Source of the DNA: Candidatus Rokuibacteriota bacterium
GTDB taxonomy: Bacteria; Methylomirabilota; Methylomirabilia; Rokubacteriales; CSP1-6
Direction of reading: 5' to 3'
DNA length: 36,531 nucleotides
Assembly: GCA_016209425.1 (NCBI GenBank)
Contig: JACQWA010000390.1
Location: 1 to 36,531 of the forward strand
Shown: positions 1 to 8,186 of the stretch, in pieces
How the letters are laid out: each line of letters starts with the position of its first letter
Numbering within the stretch: the first letter of the stretch is position 1
Translations under genes and position numbers: made by a program
Notes under the pieces: generated by a model
Told to the model about the DNA's origin: nothing
The model's database searches: none
The model's input: the letters and a program-made list of their open reading frames with translations, nothing else

Positions 1-945
1 CATATCGTCCGGGCGTGCCTGGCGCGGGGCATCGCGGTGCGGGCGATGAGGCGGGTGAGCAGTTCCTCCACGGCCATTGATGGACTCGAGGTGGAGCCCG
101 TGGTCGGCGATCTGGCGGATCAAGGCACGCTCCTGGCGGCGATGAAGGGGTGCGAGGTCGTCTTTCATGCCGCGGGCTACTACCCCGCCAACTCCAGGAA
201 CCGCCAGGGGGCGCTCCGCCAGGCGGTCGTCCAGATACGCAACGTCCTGGACGCGGCCGTCGAGACCGGCGTGGCCAGGGTCCTCTACGCCAGCTCCATC
301 GGGACCATCGGGTCCCCCCGTGAGGCCGGCCAGCCGGTGGATGAGCGCGAATTCTACGTGCCGAGCCCCGGTGATCACCCCTACCTGGAGGTCAAGTGGG
401 CCCAGGAGCAGGAAGCGTTTCGCTTCGTCGCCCGCGGCCTTCCGGTCGTCATCCTGAATCCGGCGTTCTGTGTCGGGCCCGGCAATGTGAAGCCGACGAG
501 CGGCCTCGCGCTCCTGGCCGTGGCCAGGGGTTGGGCGAAGTGGTATGTTGACGCGCCCGCGAACCTGGTGGACGTCCGGGACGTGGCCGAGGCGCACGTG
601 GCGGCGGTCGAACGGGGAAGGGTCGGCGAGCGCTACATCCTGGGGGGGGAGAACCTGTCCCTGCGGGAGGCCCTCACGTTGATCGCCGAGGAGGCGGGCG
701 TGTCGCCCCCGCGGTGGCGCGTCCCTTTGGACACGGCCGTGGCCCTGGCCCGCCCGATCGAGCTCCTCGCTCGTCACCTGGTGCCCGGGCTGTCCGGGGC
801 ACCCACCTATGTCGTGGACCTGCTCCGGCACGGATGGCTGCTGGACAGCAGCAAGGCGGTGCGGGAGCTGGGCCTGCGGCAGTCGCCGGTGCGACAGGCG
901 GTGCGGGAGGGGCTCACGTGGTTCCGGGAGCACGGCTATCTCTGA
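1..945 (+). CDS. HpnA-like NAD-dependent epimerase/dehydratase (5' truncated by window edge)
   Basis: Extended short-chain dehydrogenase/reductase with a Rossmann fold. The frame is open from base 1 and reads HIVRACLARGIAVRAMRR, the stretch that normally follows the glycine-rich NAD(P) loop, so the true start and the GxxGxxG motif lie left of the window. Visible features are the acidic nucleotide-binding stretch ending VVGDL, FHAAGYY, the SS of YASSIGTIG, a YLEVK motif matching the catalytic YxxxK, and the C-terminal signature GERYILGGENLSLREAL. That last string is typical of hopanoid-associated sugar epimerases (HpnA) and of dihydroflavonol-4-reductase-like proteins. The substrate cannot be read from sequence. 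The stop lies 138 bases before the first radical SAM gene on the same strand, so it may belong to the same cluster or be its upstream neighbour. OleD-type 2-alkyl-3-ketoalkanoate reductases are a related alternative. Confidence 0.85.
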   Translation, partial: HIVRACLARGIAVRAMRRVSSSSTAIDGLEVEPVVGDLADQGTLLAAMKGCEVVFHAAGYYPANSRNRQGALRQAVVQIRNVLDAAVETGVARVLYASSIGTIGSPREAGQPVDEREFYVPSPGDHPYLEVKWAQEQEAFRFVARGLPVVILNPAFCVGPGNVKPTSGLALLAVARGWAKWYVDAPANLVDVRDVAEAHVAAVERGRVGERYILGGENLSLREALTLIAEEAGVSPPRWRVPLDTAVALARPIELLARHLVPGLSGAPTYVVDLLRHGWLLDSSKAVRELGLRQSPVRQAVREGLTWFREHGYL

Positions 946-1032
946 GGAGGCCTGGCGCACCTGGTTCCCCCATTTTCGTGGGTGCGGCGGGCCCCGGAGA
1001 GATGGGCTAAAGGCCGAATTCTCGCCCAGAGG

Positions 1033-1052
1033 TCAGGACAGCACTGTCATGA
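1033..1052. promoter_or_regulatory. Operator-like dyad upstream of the biosynthetic operon
   Basis: TCAGGACAG-CA-CTGTCATGA is a 20-base near-perfect dyad with 9-base arms, one mismatch and a 2-base centre. It lies inside a wider inverted repeat, CCGAATTC at 1014-1021 and GAATTCGG at 1051-1058. The site is in the 138-base gap between the epimerase and the first radical SAM gene, 16 bases before its Shine-Dalgarno sequence. The size fits a dimeric repressor site, or an mRNA hairpin. No regulator gene is present nearby. Confidence 0.45.
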
Positions 1053-1083
1053 ATTCGGGTCAACCGGGAAGGAGGCGGCTCCG

Positions 1084-2763
1084 ATGGCTCATCGCTATCA
1101 GCATGTCTTGATGGTGTGTCCCGAATTTCCCAAGACGTACTGGGGACTACAATATAGCCTCCCGCTCTTCGGCCGGAAAGCCTTGATGCCTCCCCTGGGG
1201 CTCCTCACGGTCGCCGCGATGATTCCTCCCGCGTACGAGGTCCGGGTGGTCGATCTCAACTGCCAGCCGTTGACCCAGAAGGACCTCGATTGGGCAGACA
1301 TGGTCTGCTTCTCGGCGATGCACACGCAACAGGTGAGCCTGTTCGAGACTGCTCGACGGTGCAGGACCGCGGGGAAGCTGGTCGTCTTCGGCGGGCCGTT
1401 TCCGACGTTATCGCCCGAGCAGTGCAGACCCTACTGCGACGTGCTGGTCCTGAACGAGGCGGAGGTCACCTGGCCCGCGTTCCTCGAGGATCTTGGCCGA
1501 GGAACTTACCGGGATGTCTACGCCAGCGACGAGAAACCGGACGTGACGAAAGTCCCCGTGCCGCGATTTGACCTCGTCAATGCTCGGGACTACGGCTCTA
1601 TGCCCATTCAGTTCTCCCGGGGATGCCCGTTCGAGTGCGAGTTCTGCGATATCATCGTCATGTTCGGCCGGAGGCCGCGGGCCAAGACTCCCAAGCAGTT
1701 CCTTGCCGAGCTGGAGGCGATCTACGCCACCGGCTATCGCGGCATGATCTTCCTCGTCGACGACAACTTCATCGGCAACAAGAAGGAGGTCAAACGGCTT
1801 CTCCCGGAGCTCCAGGCCTGGAACGAGGCGCACGGGCGTCCTTTCGTCTATGGCACCGAGGCGAGTCTCGACCTGGCGTATGACGAGGCGCTCCTCAAAC
1901 AGATGGCGGCCTGTCACTTCAAGTGGGTCTTCGTGGGCATCGAGACGCCCTCGCTGGAGAGCCTCAAGGAGACCCGAAAGTTCCAGAACATGAAGGGTTC
2001 CCTCCTTGATTCGGTCAAGGCGATCCAGAAGGCCGGGATGGTGGTCTGGGGGGGCTTCATCGTCGGCTTCGACAACGACGGCGAGGATATCTTCGATCGC
2101 CAGATCGAGTTCATCACCCGGGCCGCCATTCCCGTGGGGCATGTGGCGATCCTGTTTGCTCTCCCGGGGACTCCGCTCTACAAGCGCCTGGAGGAGACGG
2201 GCCGGCTCGAGCCAATCGACTACGACCCAACCGCCGTCCGTTCGGAGGATATGCGCTACATTTACACGAACATCGCCACGATCCTTCCCCGGAGGCAGCT
2301 CCTGGAAGGGTATGGCAGAATCCTCGACCGGATCTACCAGCCCAGCGCGTACTTCAAGCGCTCCCTCGAGGCCCTCTGCCAGTTGCCCCGTCCCGAATCT
2401 CTAACCGCCCGGATCCGGAACCTCTTCTGGCTCGGCACCCTCGCCCTGAAGAACTTCACGGGGAGCAGGGGCATGGGCCTCTTCGGGTTCGGGGCCTGGA
2501 GGTTCCTGCGTGACCTGCTCGGGCAACTCCCCGCCGAGTACCGGCGCGAGAGCCTGAGGTTCGCGTGGCAGGTCCTCAGGAAGTGCCCGGATCACCTCCC
2601 CTATATGCTGCTGTTCATCATCACCGGGGTCCACCACTACAGGTTCACCTTCGAGCATACCCTCCCCGACATCAAGATGGAGCAGGAGCGGGGACTCCCC
2701 GAGAGGACCGAGGTGGCGGCGAGTCCGTCAGCGGGAGGACACCTCGGAGGAGGCGCATCATGA
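1084..2763 (+). CDS. B12-binding-type radical SAM protein (DUF4070 family) 1
   Basis: 559-residue enzyme. The N-terminal 150 residues resemble the B12-binding domain of class B radical SAM enzymes (MVCPEFPKTYWG, PPLGLLTVAAMIP, VVDLN, VVFGGP). A radical SAM core follows, with the cluster motif CPFECEFC (CxxxCxxC) after SRG. The C-terminal about 150 residues look like the DUF4070 extension. The family includes methyltransferases and lipid-modifying enzymes such as the hopanoid methylases, but the substrate here is unknown. The start is ATG at 1084, preceded by GGGAAGGAGGCGG; frame further upstream is open but has no such site. Its TGA overlaps the ATG of the next radical SAM gene in ATGA, implying translational coupling. 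It is the first gene of a run that continues to 15603. Some family members lack the cobalamin-ligand histidine, so B12 use is inferred. Confidence 0.85.
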   Translation: MAHRYQHVLMVCPEFPKTYWGLQYSLPLFGRKALMPPLGLLTVAAMIPPAYEVRVVDLNCQPLTQKDLDWADMVCFSAMHTQQVSLFETARRCRTAGKLVVFGGPFPTLSPEQCRPYCDVLVLNEAEVTWPAFLEDLGRGTYRDVYASDEKPDVTKVPVPRFDLVNARDYGSMPIQFSRGCPFECEFCDIIVMFGRRPRAKTPKQFLAELEAIYATGYRGMIFLVDDNFIGNKKEVKRLLPELQAWNEAHGRPFVYGTEASLDLAYDEALLKQMAACHFKWVFVGIETPSLESLKETRKFQNMKGSLLDSVKAIQKAGMVVWGGFIVGFDNDGEDIFDRQIEFITRAAIPVGHVAILFALPGTPLYKRLEETGRLEPIDYDPTAVRSEDMRYIYTNIATILPRRQLLEGYGRILDRIYQPSAYFKRSLEALCQLPRPESLTARIRNLFWLGTLALKNFTGSRGMGLFGFGAWRFLRDLLGQLPAEYRRESLRFAWQVLRKCPDHLPYMLLFIITGVHHYRFTFEHTLPDIKMEQERGLPERTEVAASPSAGGHLGGGAS

Positions 2764-4412
2764 AGGTCTTGCTGATCTACCCCCAGCGTGATCCGCGGTC
2801 AAGCGTCCGCACGCAGTTTGACTGGCAGCGGATGCACGAGATCCTCTTCTGGCCGTTCCCGGTGAAGACGGACGGGTTCCTGTTCAATGTCCTGGAGACG
2901 CTGGCGTCCCTGACCCCTCCGGGGGTCCAGGTCAAGCTCGTGAACGAGAAGATGACCCCCATCAATTTCGATGAGCCGGTTGACCTCGTGGCGCTGACGG
3001 CCATGGTCACGCAGGCCGCCCGTGCGTACGAGATCGCCGACGAGTTTCGCCGACGGGGGGTCCCGGTGGTCATGGGCGGGTATCACCCGTTCAGCATGAG
3101 CCGATCCGGGCGGGAAGAGGAGGTCCTGAAGCACGTGGACAGCATCTGCACGTCCGAGGCCGACCATCTCTGGCCCCGGATCCTGGCGGACGCCGGGACC
3201 GGCCGCCTGCAGCGAGTCTACCGCCAGGAAGAGTTCACGGACATGGGGTCGGTCCGGCATCGGATCGTCACACGGCCGAGCCAGTGGTTCCGCTTTGGCA
3301 ATCTGAGTCTCCAGGCCAGCCGCGGGTGCCCCTTCCACTGCGAATTTTGCTCCATCATCACCATGCTCGGGAACCGGATGCGGTACAAGGCTCCCGAGCA
3401 GATCGTCGCCGAGCTCGAACCCATTTATGAAAAGGACGTCGTCGGATATACGATCGGGCGCCTGATCTTCTTCGTCGACGACAACATCTACGGGAATCCC
3501 AAGCAGTTCAAGGCGATCCTGCGCGGAATCATCCGGTTGAATCGGAGGTATCCCCGCTTCAAGCCCTATTTCGGCTCCCAATTGACGATCAACGTGACGA
3601 AGGACGAGGCGGCTCTGGAGTTGATGCGGGAGGCGGGCTTTGCCCACATCCTCGTGGGGCTGGAAAGCCTGGATGCGCACGTTCTCAAGTCGTACGTCAA
3701 GCATCACAATCTCCGGTTCGATTACGATGAGGCGGTGGCCACGCTGCGGCGCTATGGGATCGAGATCGTCGCCAGCTTCATCTTCGGGCAAGACGACGAA
3801 ACGCCGGCGGTCTTCGATCGGGTGTTCGATTTCTTCGATCGGAACAACATCGTCTATCCGTATTTCAATGTCCTCGTGCCCAACAACAAGCAGTTCGAGC
3901 GGGTGTACGAGGAGGGGCGCATCTTGACGATGGACTGGAGGCTGTACGACGCCCAGCACACGGTGTTCGTCCCGATGAGGATGCGTCCCCTGGAGTTGCA
4001 GGAAGGGTTCGTGAACCTCGTGAGTCGCGTCTTGAGCTACCCGAATATCAGGAAGCGGCTCGTGAACGCCTACGTCAACGGACGCTCCAGGCAGGTGGTA
4101 CTCCCGTACCCGCTGCAGGTGTCCGTCTATGTCAAGACGCTCGCCACGCTGGCGTTGACCGGGGACCGGGAGGGATACCGTTTCGTGAGGGAGCTGACTC
4201 CTCACCTTCTGGCGAACCGGCTCTCGATGCTCCAGGTGCTGGGCCAGCTGGATCAGCACGATTTCGCGGTGAAGAACCGGCAGACTCTCGCCGAGCATCC
4301 CTATGATCTCGACATCCCGTCGTGGGAGGAGCGGTGCGGAGGAGGCGGTGGCGGCGGAATGCCCCGGTCTGCGCGGCCCGAGCCCCTTTCCTCACGGAGG
4401 GAGGATGCGTGA
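2760..4412 (+). CDS. B12-binding-type radical SAM protein 2
   Basis: 550-residue enzyme with the same plan as its upstream neighbour but clearly diverged. The N-terminal Rossmann-like B12-type domain reads MKVLLIYPQRDP, with VDLVALTAMV and VPVVMGGYHP further on. The radical SAM core carries the 4Fe-4S motif CPFHCEFC, then FFVDDNIYGN. The tail ends in a glycine-rich and then charged segment that looks disordered. ATG at 2760 overlaps the previous stop by 4 bases and has GGAGGAGG just upstream, so the start is well supported. Its own TGA overlaps the GTG of the GNAT gene in GTGA. Two adjacent paralogous enzymes suggest two successive radical modifications of one product, or a heteromeric pair. 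The exact chemistry (C-methylation, C-C bond formation or ring formation) cannot be told from sequence. Confidence 0.83.
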   Translation: MKVLLIYPQRDPRSSVRTQFDWQRMHEILFWPFPVKTDGFLFNVLETLASLTPPGVQVKLVNEKMTPINFDEPVDLVALTAMVTQAARAYEIADEFRRRGVPVVMGGYHPFSMSRSGREEEVLKHVDSICTSEADHLWPRILADAGTGRLQRVYRQEEFTDMGSVRHRIVTRPSQWFRFGNLSLQASRGCPFHCEFCSIITMLGNRMRYKAPEQIVAELEPIYEKDVVGYTIGRLIFFVDDNIYGNPKQFKAILRGIIRLNRRYPRFKPYFGSQLTINVTKDEAALELMREAGFAHILVGLESLDAHVLKSYVKHHNLRFDYDEAVATLRRYGIEIVASFIFGQDDETPAVFDRVFDFFDRNNIVYPYFNVLVPNNKQFERVYEEGRILTMDWRLYDAQHTVFVPMRMRPLELQEGFVNLVSRVLSYPNIRKRLVNAYVNGRSRQVVLPYPLQVSVYVKTLATLALTGDREGYRFVRELTPHLLANRLSMLQVLGQLDQHDFAVKNRQTLAEHPYDLDIPSWEERCGGGGGGGMPRSARPEPLSSRREDA

Positions 4413-5467
4413 TCGAGTGCCGCACCTACGAGGGAGGCGCAGCCGAGCTCGCCCGATTCATCCAGGACGTGTGGCGCGGGTCCTACGCGGGTCGGATGCC
4501 GGTTCCGTTATGGGACGAACGCTACTTCGACTGGCAACTCCTCTCAGAGCGCCCGGGGGGACGCGACTACCTGCTGGTCGCCTACGATGGCACGAGGCTC
4601 GTGGGCTCGCTCCTGGCGGAGGGGTTTCGCTTTCGGCTCCACGACCGGGAGGTCGATGGCAGCATGGCCAGCTGGATGGCCGTCGACGCGGACTACCGGC
4701 GCAAGGGGATCGGCACGATGCTGTACCAGGAGCAGCGGCGCCGGCATGTGGAGCGCGGGGCCGCGTTTTCCCTCGCGTTCGTCTATCTTCAGCCCGGCGT
4801 CAGCCTGGGTCCTGTCTTCTCGAGCAGCGTCGCCGGCGACACGGTGATCCTCGGCAAAGTTGGCTGGTGGGCGCGCGTCCTGGACCACCGCGCGGTAGTT
4901 GGCTGGGATGTATCCCGGCGCAATCGCCTGGGGGTGAGCATCCTTCGCGCTCTGCATAGCGGGCCCCCGCTCGCGGTGGGCCTCGATGGTATTCGCGGCT
5001 ACCGGCCCGCCGACCTTCCGGCCTGCCTCGCGCTCGTGCATGGGTTGCTCGCCCGGGTGGACCTGGGCTGCGTCTGGAGCCCCGAGCGTCTGGCCCACCA
5101 GCTCCGGTACGAGGACGTGCCCCGCACGCTCGTCGTCGAGCAGGACGGGCGGGTCGGCGGACTGGTCAACTACTATCGACTCGACCTGCTGGGACGCCAT
5201 CCAATCGGGGCCGGGGTCATCGACCTCCTGGCCTTCGGCTCGCTGCCGAACACGACCCGCCAAAGGTTGCTCCTTGCTGCCCTGGCGCAGATGCGCGAGG
5301 AGGGGATGAAGTTCGCCCTCCTCCTGCGATGGCCTGCCTGGCCGTCGCGGCCCCTGTGGGCGACCGGGTTCGTGCCGATGCCGAGAAACCTGTCCCCGAT
5401 CTGCTTTGTCATGGATCGGACGGTTTCACTGGCGCGCGTCAAGCGGCTGCAGGTACACTTCCGCTGA
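4409..5467 (+). CDS. GNAT-family N-acyltransferase, probably tandem GNAT
   Basis: 352 residues. The N-terminal half has a GNAT fold with the acyl-CoA pyrophosphate loop in WMAVDADYRRKGIGTMLY (motif A, RRKGIG). The C-terminal half, from about DGIRGYRPADLPACL, has the alternating strand/helix pattern of a second, degenerate GNAT domain with no obvious acyl-CoA loop. GNAT enzymes move acyl groups from acyl-CoA or acyl-ACP to amines. The start is GTG at 4409, inside GTGA at the previous stop, with GGAGGGAGGA 4 to 12 bases upstream. Its position directly before the aminotransferase/reductase fusion suggests it could N-acylate the amine made there; this is inference from context. Alternative roles include transfer of an amino-acyl or long acyl group (FemX-like or N-acyl amino acid synthase-like). 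Confidence 0.75.
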   Translation: MIECRTYEGGAAELARFIQDVWRGSYAGRMPVPLWDERYFDWQLLSERPGGRDYLLVAYDGTRLVGSLLAEGFRFRLHDREVDGSMASWMAVDADYRRKGIGTMLYQEQRRRHVERGAAFSLAFVYLQPGVSLGPVFSSSVAGDTVILGKVGWWARVLDHRAVVGWDVSRRNRLGVSILRALHSGPPLAVGLDGIRGYRPADLPACLALVHGLLARVDLGCVWSPERLAHQLRYEDVPRTLVVEQDGRVGGLVNYYRLDLLGRHPIGAGVIDLLAFGSLPNTTRQRLLLAALAQMREEGMKFALLLRWPAWPSRPLWATGFVPMPRNLSPICFVMDRTVSLARVKRLQVHFR

Positions 5468-5550
5468 TGGCTGACACGCGGGGGTGGGTGCTCCCGAAAC
5501 AGCGGGCCGCGAGCGCCCAGGGGATGACCTTGTGCGGGCCGGGCCCATGA
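5467..5550 (+). CDS. Possible 27-codon coupling mini-ORF
   Basis: The only gap in this part of the operon holds a short open frame that starts with ATG overlapping the GNAT stop (TGATG). It ends with TGA overlapping the ATG of the next gene (ATGA at 5547). The predicted peptide begins MADTRGWVLPKQRA and resembles nothing I recognise. It could keep ribosomes moving across the gap, or it may be chance in GC-rich DNA. No Shine-Dalgarno sequence is visible. Confidence 0.22.
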   Translation: MADTRGWVLPKQRAASAQGMTLCGPGP

Positions 5551-8186
5551 GCGCGCCCGACGGGCCGCGACGCCACGGAACGGGCCCCGCCCTGGACCCG
5601 ACGGCCCTGGCGAGCCGTCATCCCTATTTCCGGCACGTGAATCCGTACCTCGGGCGCCTGCTGTCGCGGTTGAACCTCGACAAGGAATTCACCCGGGGGG
5701 AAGGCTGCTTCCTCTATGACCGGCAGGGCGAACGCTACCTGGACTTCATCTCCCAGTACGGGGCGCTCCCGTTCGGGCACAACCCGCCGGAGATCTGGCG
5801 TGCGATCGAGGCCGCGCGGACCCTCGACCTGCCGAACTTTGTGCAGCCCTCGGTCCTCACCGCGGCCGGCGAGCTGGCCGAGCGACTGAGCCGCGTCGCG
5901 CCCCCCGATCTCCGCTACGTCACCTTCGCGAACAGCGGCGCCGAGGCCATCGAGGTCGCGATCAAGCTCTGCCGATCCGCCACCCGGCGTCCTGGAATCC
6001 TGGCAACGCAGAACAGCTTCCACGGCAAGACGCTCGGAGCGCTTTCGGCCACAGGCAGCCGTGTCTACCAGGATCCTTTTGGAGCCCCTGCGCCGGGGTT
6101 CGAGCACATTCCATTCGGCGACATCGACGCCCTCGAGCGGGCCCTCACCGAGCGTCCCGAGTACTATGCCGCGTTCGTCCTCGAGCCCATCCAGGGCGAA
6201 GGAGGGATCGTCGAGCCACCCGCGGGATATCTCGGAGAAGCGCGGCGTCTCTGCGACTGGACCGGAACGCTTCTGGTGATCGACGAGATCCAGACCGGGC
6301 TGGGGCGGACGGGGAAGCTCTTTGCCTGCGAGCACGATGGCGTCACCCCCGACGTCTTGACGCTGGCAAAGGCCCTGGGTGGCGGCCTGCTCCCGGTCGG
6401 CGCGTGCCTTTGTACAGAGAAGGCGTACTCCGAGAGCTTCGCCCTCCGGCATTCCTCGACCTTCGCCGGCAACACGTTGGCCTGCCGGGCCGGCCTGGCC
6501 ACGCTCGACCTGCTGGAACGGGACAACCGGGCCCTCGTGCGTCACGTCGCCGGCAACGGTGCCCGCCTCAAACGCGACTTGGTCGACCTCCAGCGAACCT
6601 ACCCGGACGTCATCAAAGCCGTTCGCGGCAGGGGGTACATGCTGGGCCTCCAGATCGACCTGGATTCCCCCCACGACCGTCATGGCTTGCTCGGGTACCT
6701 CGCCGAGCAGCATCACCTCGGCTATCTCATCACCAGCTACCTGCTCAACGTCGAGAAGGTACGCCTCTGCCCCGCTATGAGCGACGGCGACGTCCTGCGC
6801 ATCGAGCCGCCGCTGATCGCCGGATGGGAGGAATGCGCAGCGTTCCTCGCCGCGCTCGAGCGCGTCCTCGAGATCGTGGCCGCCGGGGACACTGCCGGCC
6901 TTCTCGGACACCTCATCGGGGCCCGGGTGGCTGCGCCGTCGCCGGCGGCCAGGGGCGCGGCCCCCAGGCGACCCGCTCCTCGGGGTGTCCCGCGCGGGGC
7001 GCCGCGCGCCGCCGCCGCGGACGGTCGCTTCGGCTTTCTCCTCCACGCCATCGACCCGAGCGACTGTGCGAAGGTGGACCAAAGCCTCCGGGCATTTGGC
7101 GAAACGCAAATCCTCGATCTCAAGAGACGCCTCGGCGACTTCCTGGGCCCCCTGCTCGTGAGCGAAGTGCTGATCGAATCTCCCACCGGACGGCGGGCGC
7201 ACGGCCAGTTTATCAGCCTTCCCTATACCGCCGGCGAGATCGTCGACCTGCCCTACGAGCGTGCCCTGGCGGAAATCGCCTCGGCCGTCGAGCTGAGCCG
7301 CGCCCGGGGAGCGCAGATCACCGGCCTGGGCGGTTTCACCTCCATCCTCACCCGCGGCGGCCTGGCGCTCGCCAACGTCGGCCGCCCGCCTCTGACGACG
7401 GGGAACTCCTACACCGTCGCGGCCGCGATCAAGGCCCTCCACATGGCGTCCAGGAGGCGGAACCTGGAGCTTTCGACAGCGACGGCAGCCATCATTGGCG
7501 GGGCAGGGGCGGTCGGCCGCGCCACGGCAATCCTGCTCTCCGAGGAGGTCTCGCGTCTGATCTTGGTCGGAAACCCTCGCCATCCCGAGCGGAGCCGGCG
7601 TCGACTCCTGGACGTCGCGGGCAGTATCCTCCGCCACCTGTGGGAGCTGCACACCCAGGAGGGCAGAGAATTCGGTCGCGCCAGCCTCGGCGCTCACCTC
7701 GCGTCGCTGGGCTCGAAGATCTCGGGAGATCCCACCGAGGCCGAGTTCGTCAGGCTGGCCCAGGAATTGGACGGGCGCTTCGGCAACCTGACCATTGCCA
7801 CAGGCGTGGACGGCATTCTCCGGGAGGCCGACATCGTCCTGACCGCGACCAGCTCGGTGAAGAGCTTCGTCGGAGCCGAGCACGTGAAACGGGATGCCAT
7901 CGTCTGCGAGCTGTCGCGCCCTTTCAACGTGCCGAGCGACATCAGGACAACCCGACCCGACGTCCTCTTCATCGACGGGGGCCTCGTCCGCATTCCCGGG
8001 GAGCCCGACCTGGGGTTCGACTTCGGGCAGGACAGGGGAATCGTCTTGGCCTGCATGGCGGAGACCATGCTGCTGGCCCTGGAGCGCTCCTACCGGGACA
8101 CGGGCCTGGGGGCGTGTCTGGATCTTGGGACGATCCGGGAACTCGAGGCGCTCGGGGAAAAGCACGGCTTCGCCGTCGTGTGCTAA
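5547..8186 (+). CDS. Bifunctional class III aminotransferase / acyl-thioester reductase (TamH-like fusion)
   Basis: 879 residues in two enzymes joined by a linker. Residues about 20-455 are a class III PLP aminotransferase: FANSGAEAIEVAIKL, VIDEIQTGLGRTGKLF, and the PLP lysine K275 in TLAKALGGG. An Ala/Pro/Arg-rich linker spans about 455-493. Residues about 494-865 resemble cyanobacterial long-chain acyl-ACP reductase: ITGLGGFTSI, TTGNSYT, an NAD(P) loop GGAGAVG near 650, and LACMAET with C836 matching the acyl-accepting cysteine of that family. Expected reaction: acyl-ACP or acyl-CoA to aldehyde, then aldehyde to primary amine. Tambjamine TamH, which makes the alkylamine, has this architecture. 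The start is taken as ATG 5547 (GTG 5532 is an alternative). The stop overlaps the next ATG (TAATG). Chain length and amino donor are unknown. Confidence 0.85.
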   Translation: MSAPDGPRRHGTGPALDPTALASRHPYFRHVNPYLGRLLSRLNLDKEFTRGEGCFLYDRQGERYLDFISQYGALPFGHNPPEIWRAIEAARTLDLPNFVQPSVLTAAGELAERLSRVAPPDLRYVTFANSGAEAIEVAIKLCRSATRRPGILATQNSFHGKTLGALSATGSRVYQDPFGAPAPGFEHIPFGDIDALERALTERPEYYAAFVLEPIQGEGGIVEPPAGYLGEARRLCDWTGTLLVIDEIQTGLGRTGKLFACEHDGVTPDVLTLAKALGGGLLPVGACLCTEKAYSESFALRHSSTFAGNTLACRAGLATLDLLERDNRALVRHVAGNGARLKRDLVDLQRTYPDVIKAVRGRGYMLGLQIDLDSPHDRHGLLGYLAEQHHLGYLITSYLLNVEKVRLCPAMSDGDVLRIEPPLIAGWEECAAFLAALERVLEIVAAGDTAGLLGHLIGARVAAPSPAARGAAPRRPAPRGVPRGAPRAAAADGRFGFLLHAIDPSDCAKVDQSLRAFGETQILDLKRRLGDFLGPLLVSEVLIESPTGRRAHGQFISLPYTAGEIVDLPYERALAEIASAVELSRARGAQITGLGGFTSILTRGGLALANVGRPPLTTGNSYTVAAAIKALHMASRRRNLELSTATAAIIGGAGAVGRATAILLSEEVSRLILVGNPRHPERSRRRLLDVAGSILRHLWELHTQEGREFGRASLGAHLASLGSKISGDPTEAEFVRLAQELDGRFGNLTIATGVDGILREADIVLTATSSVKSFVGAEHVKRDAIVCELSRPFNVPSDIRTTRPDVLFIDGGLVRIPGEPDLGFDFGQDRGIVLACMAETMLLALERSYRDTGLGACLDLGTIRELEALGEKHGFAVVC

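Noticed and set aside
5439-8165. A 908-codon open frame on the minus strand opposite the aminotransferase/reductase fusion
   Set aside because: The plus strand carries unmistakable family motifs throughout. The antisense frame has no recognisable domain and is an artefact of high GC at codon third positions.
6404-8185. In-frame open sequence extending the RPH-like gene about 1.8 kb upstream
   Set aside because: It is the shadow frame of the aminotransferase gene. The recognisable ATP-grasp protein begins at 8186, coupled to the upstream stop.
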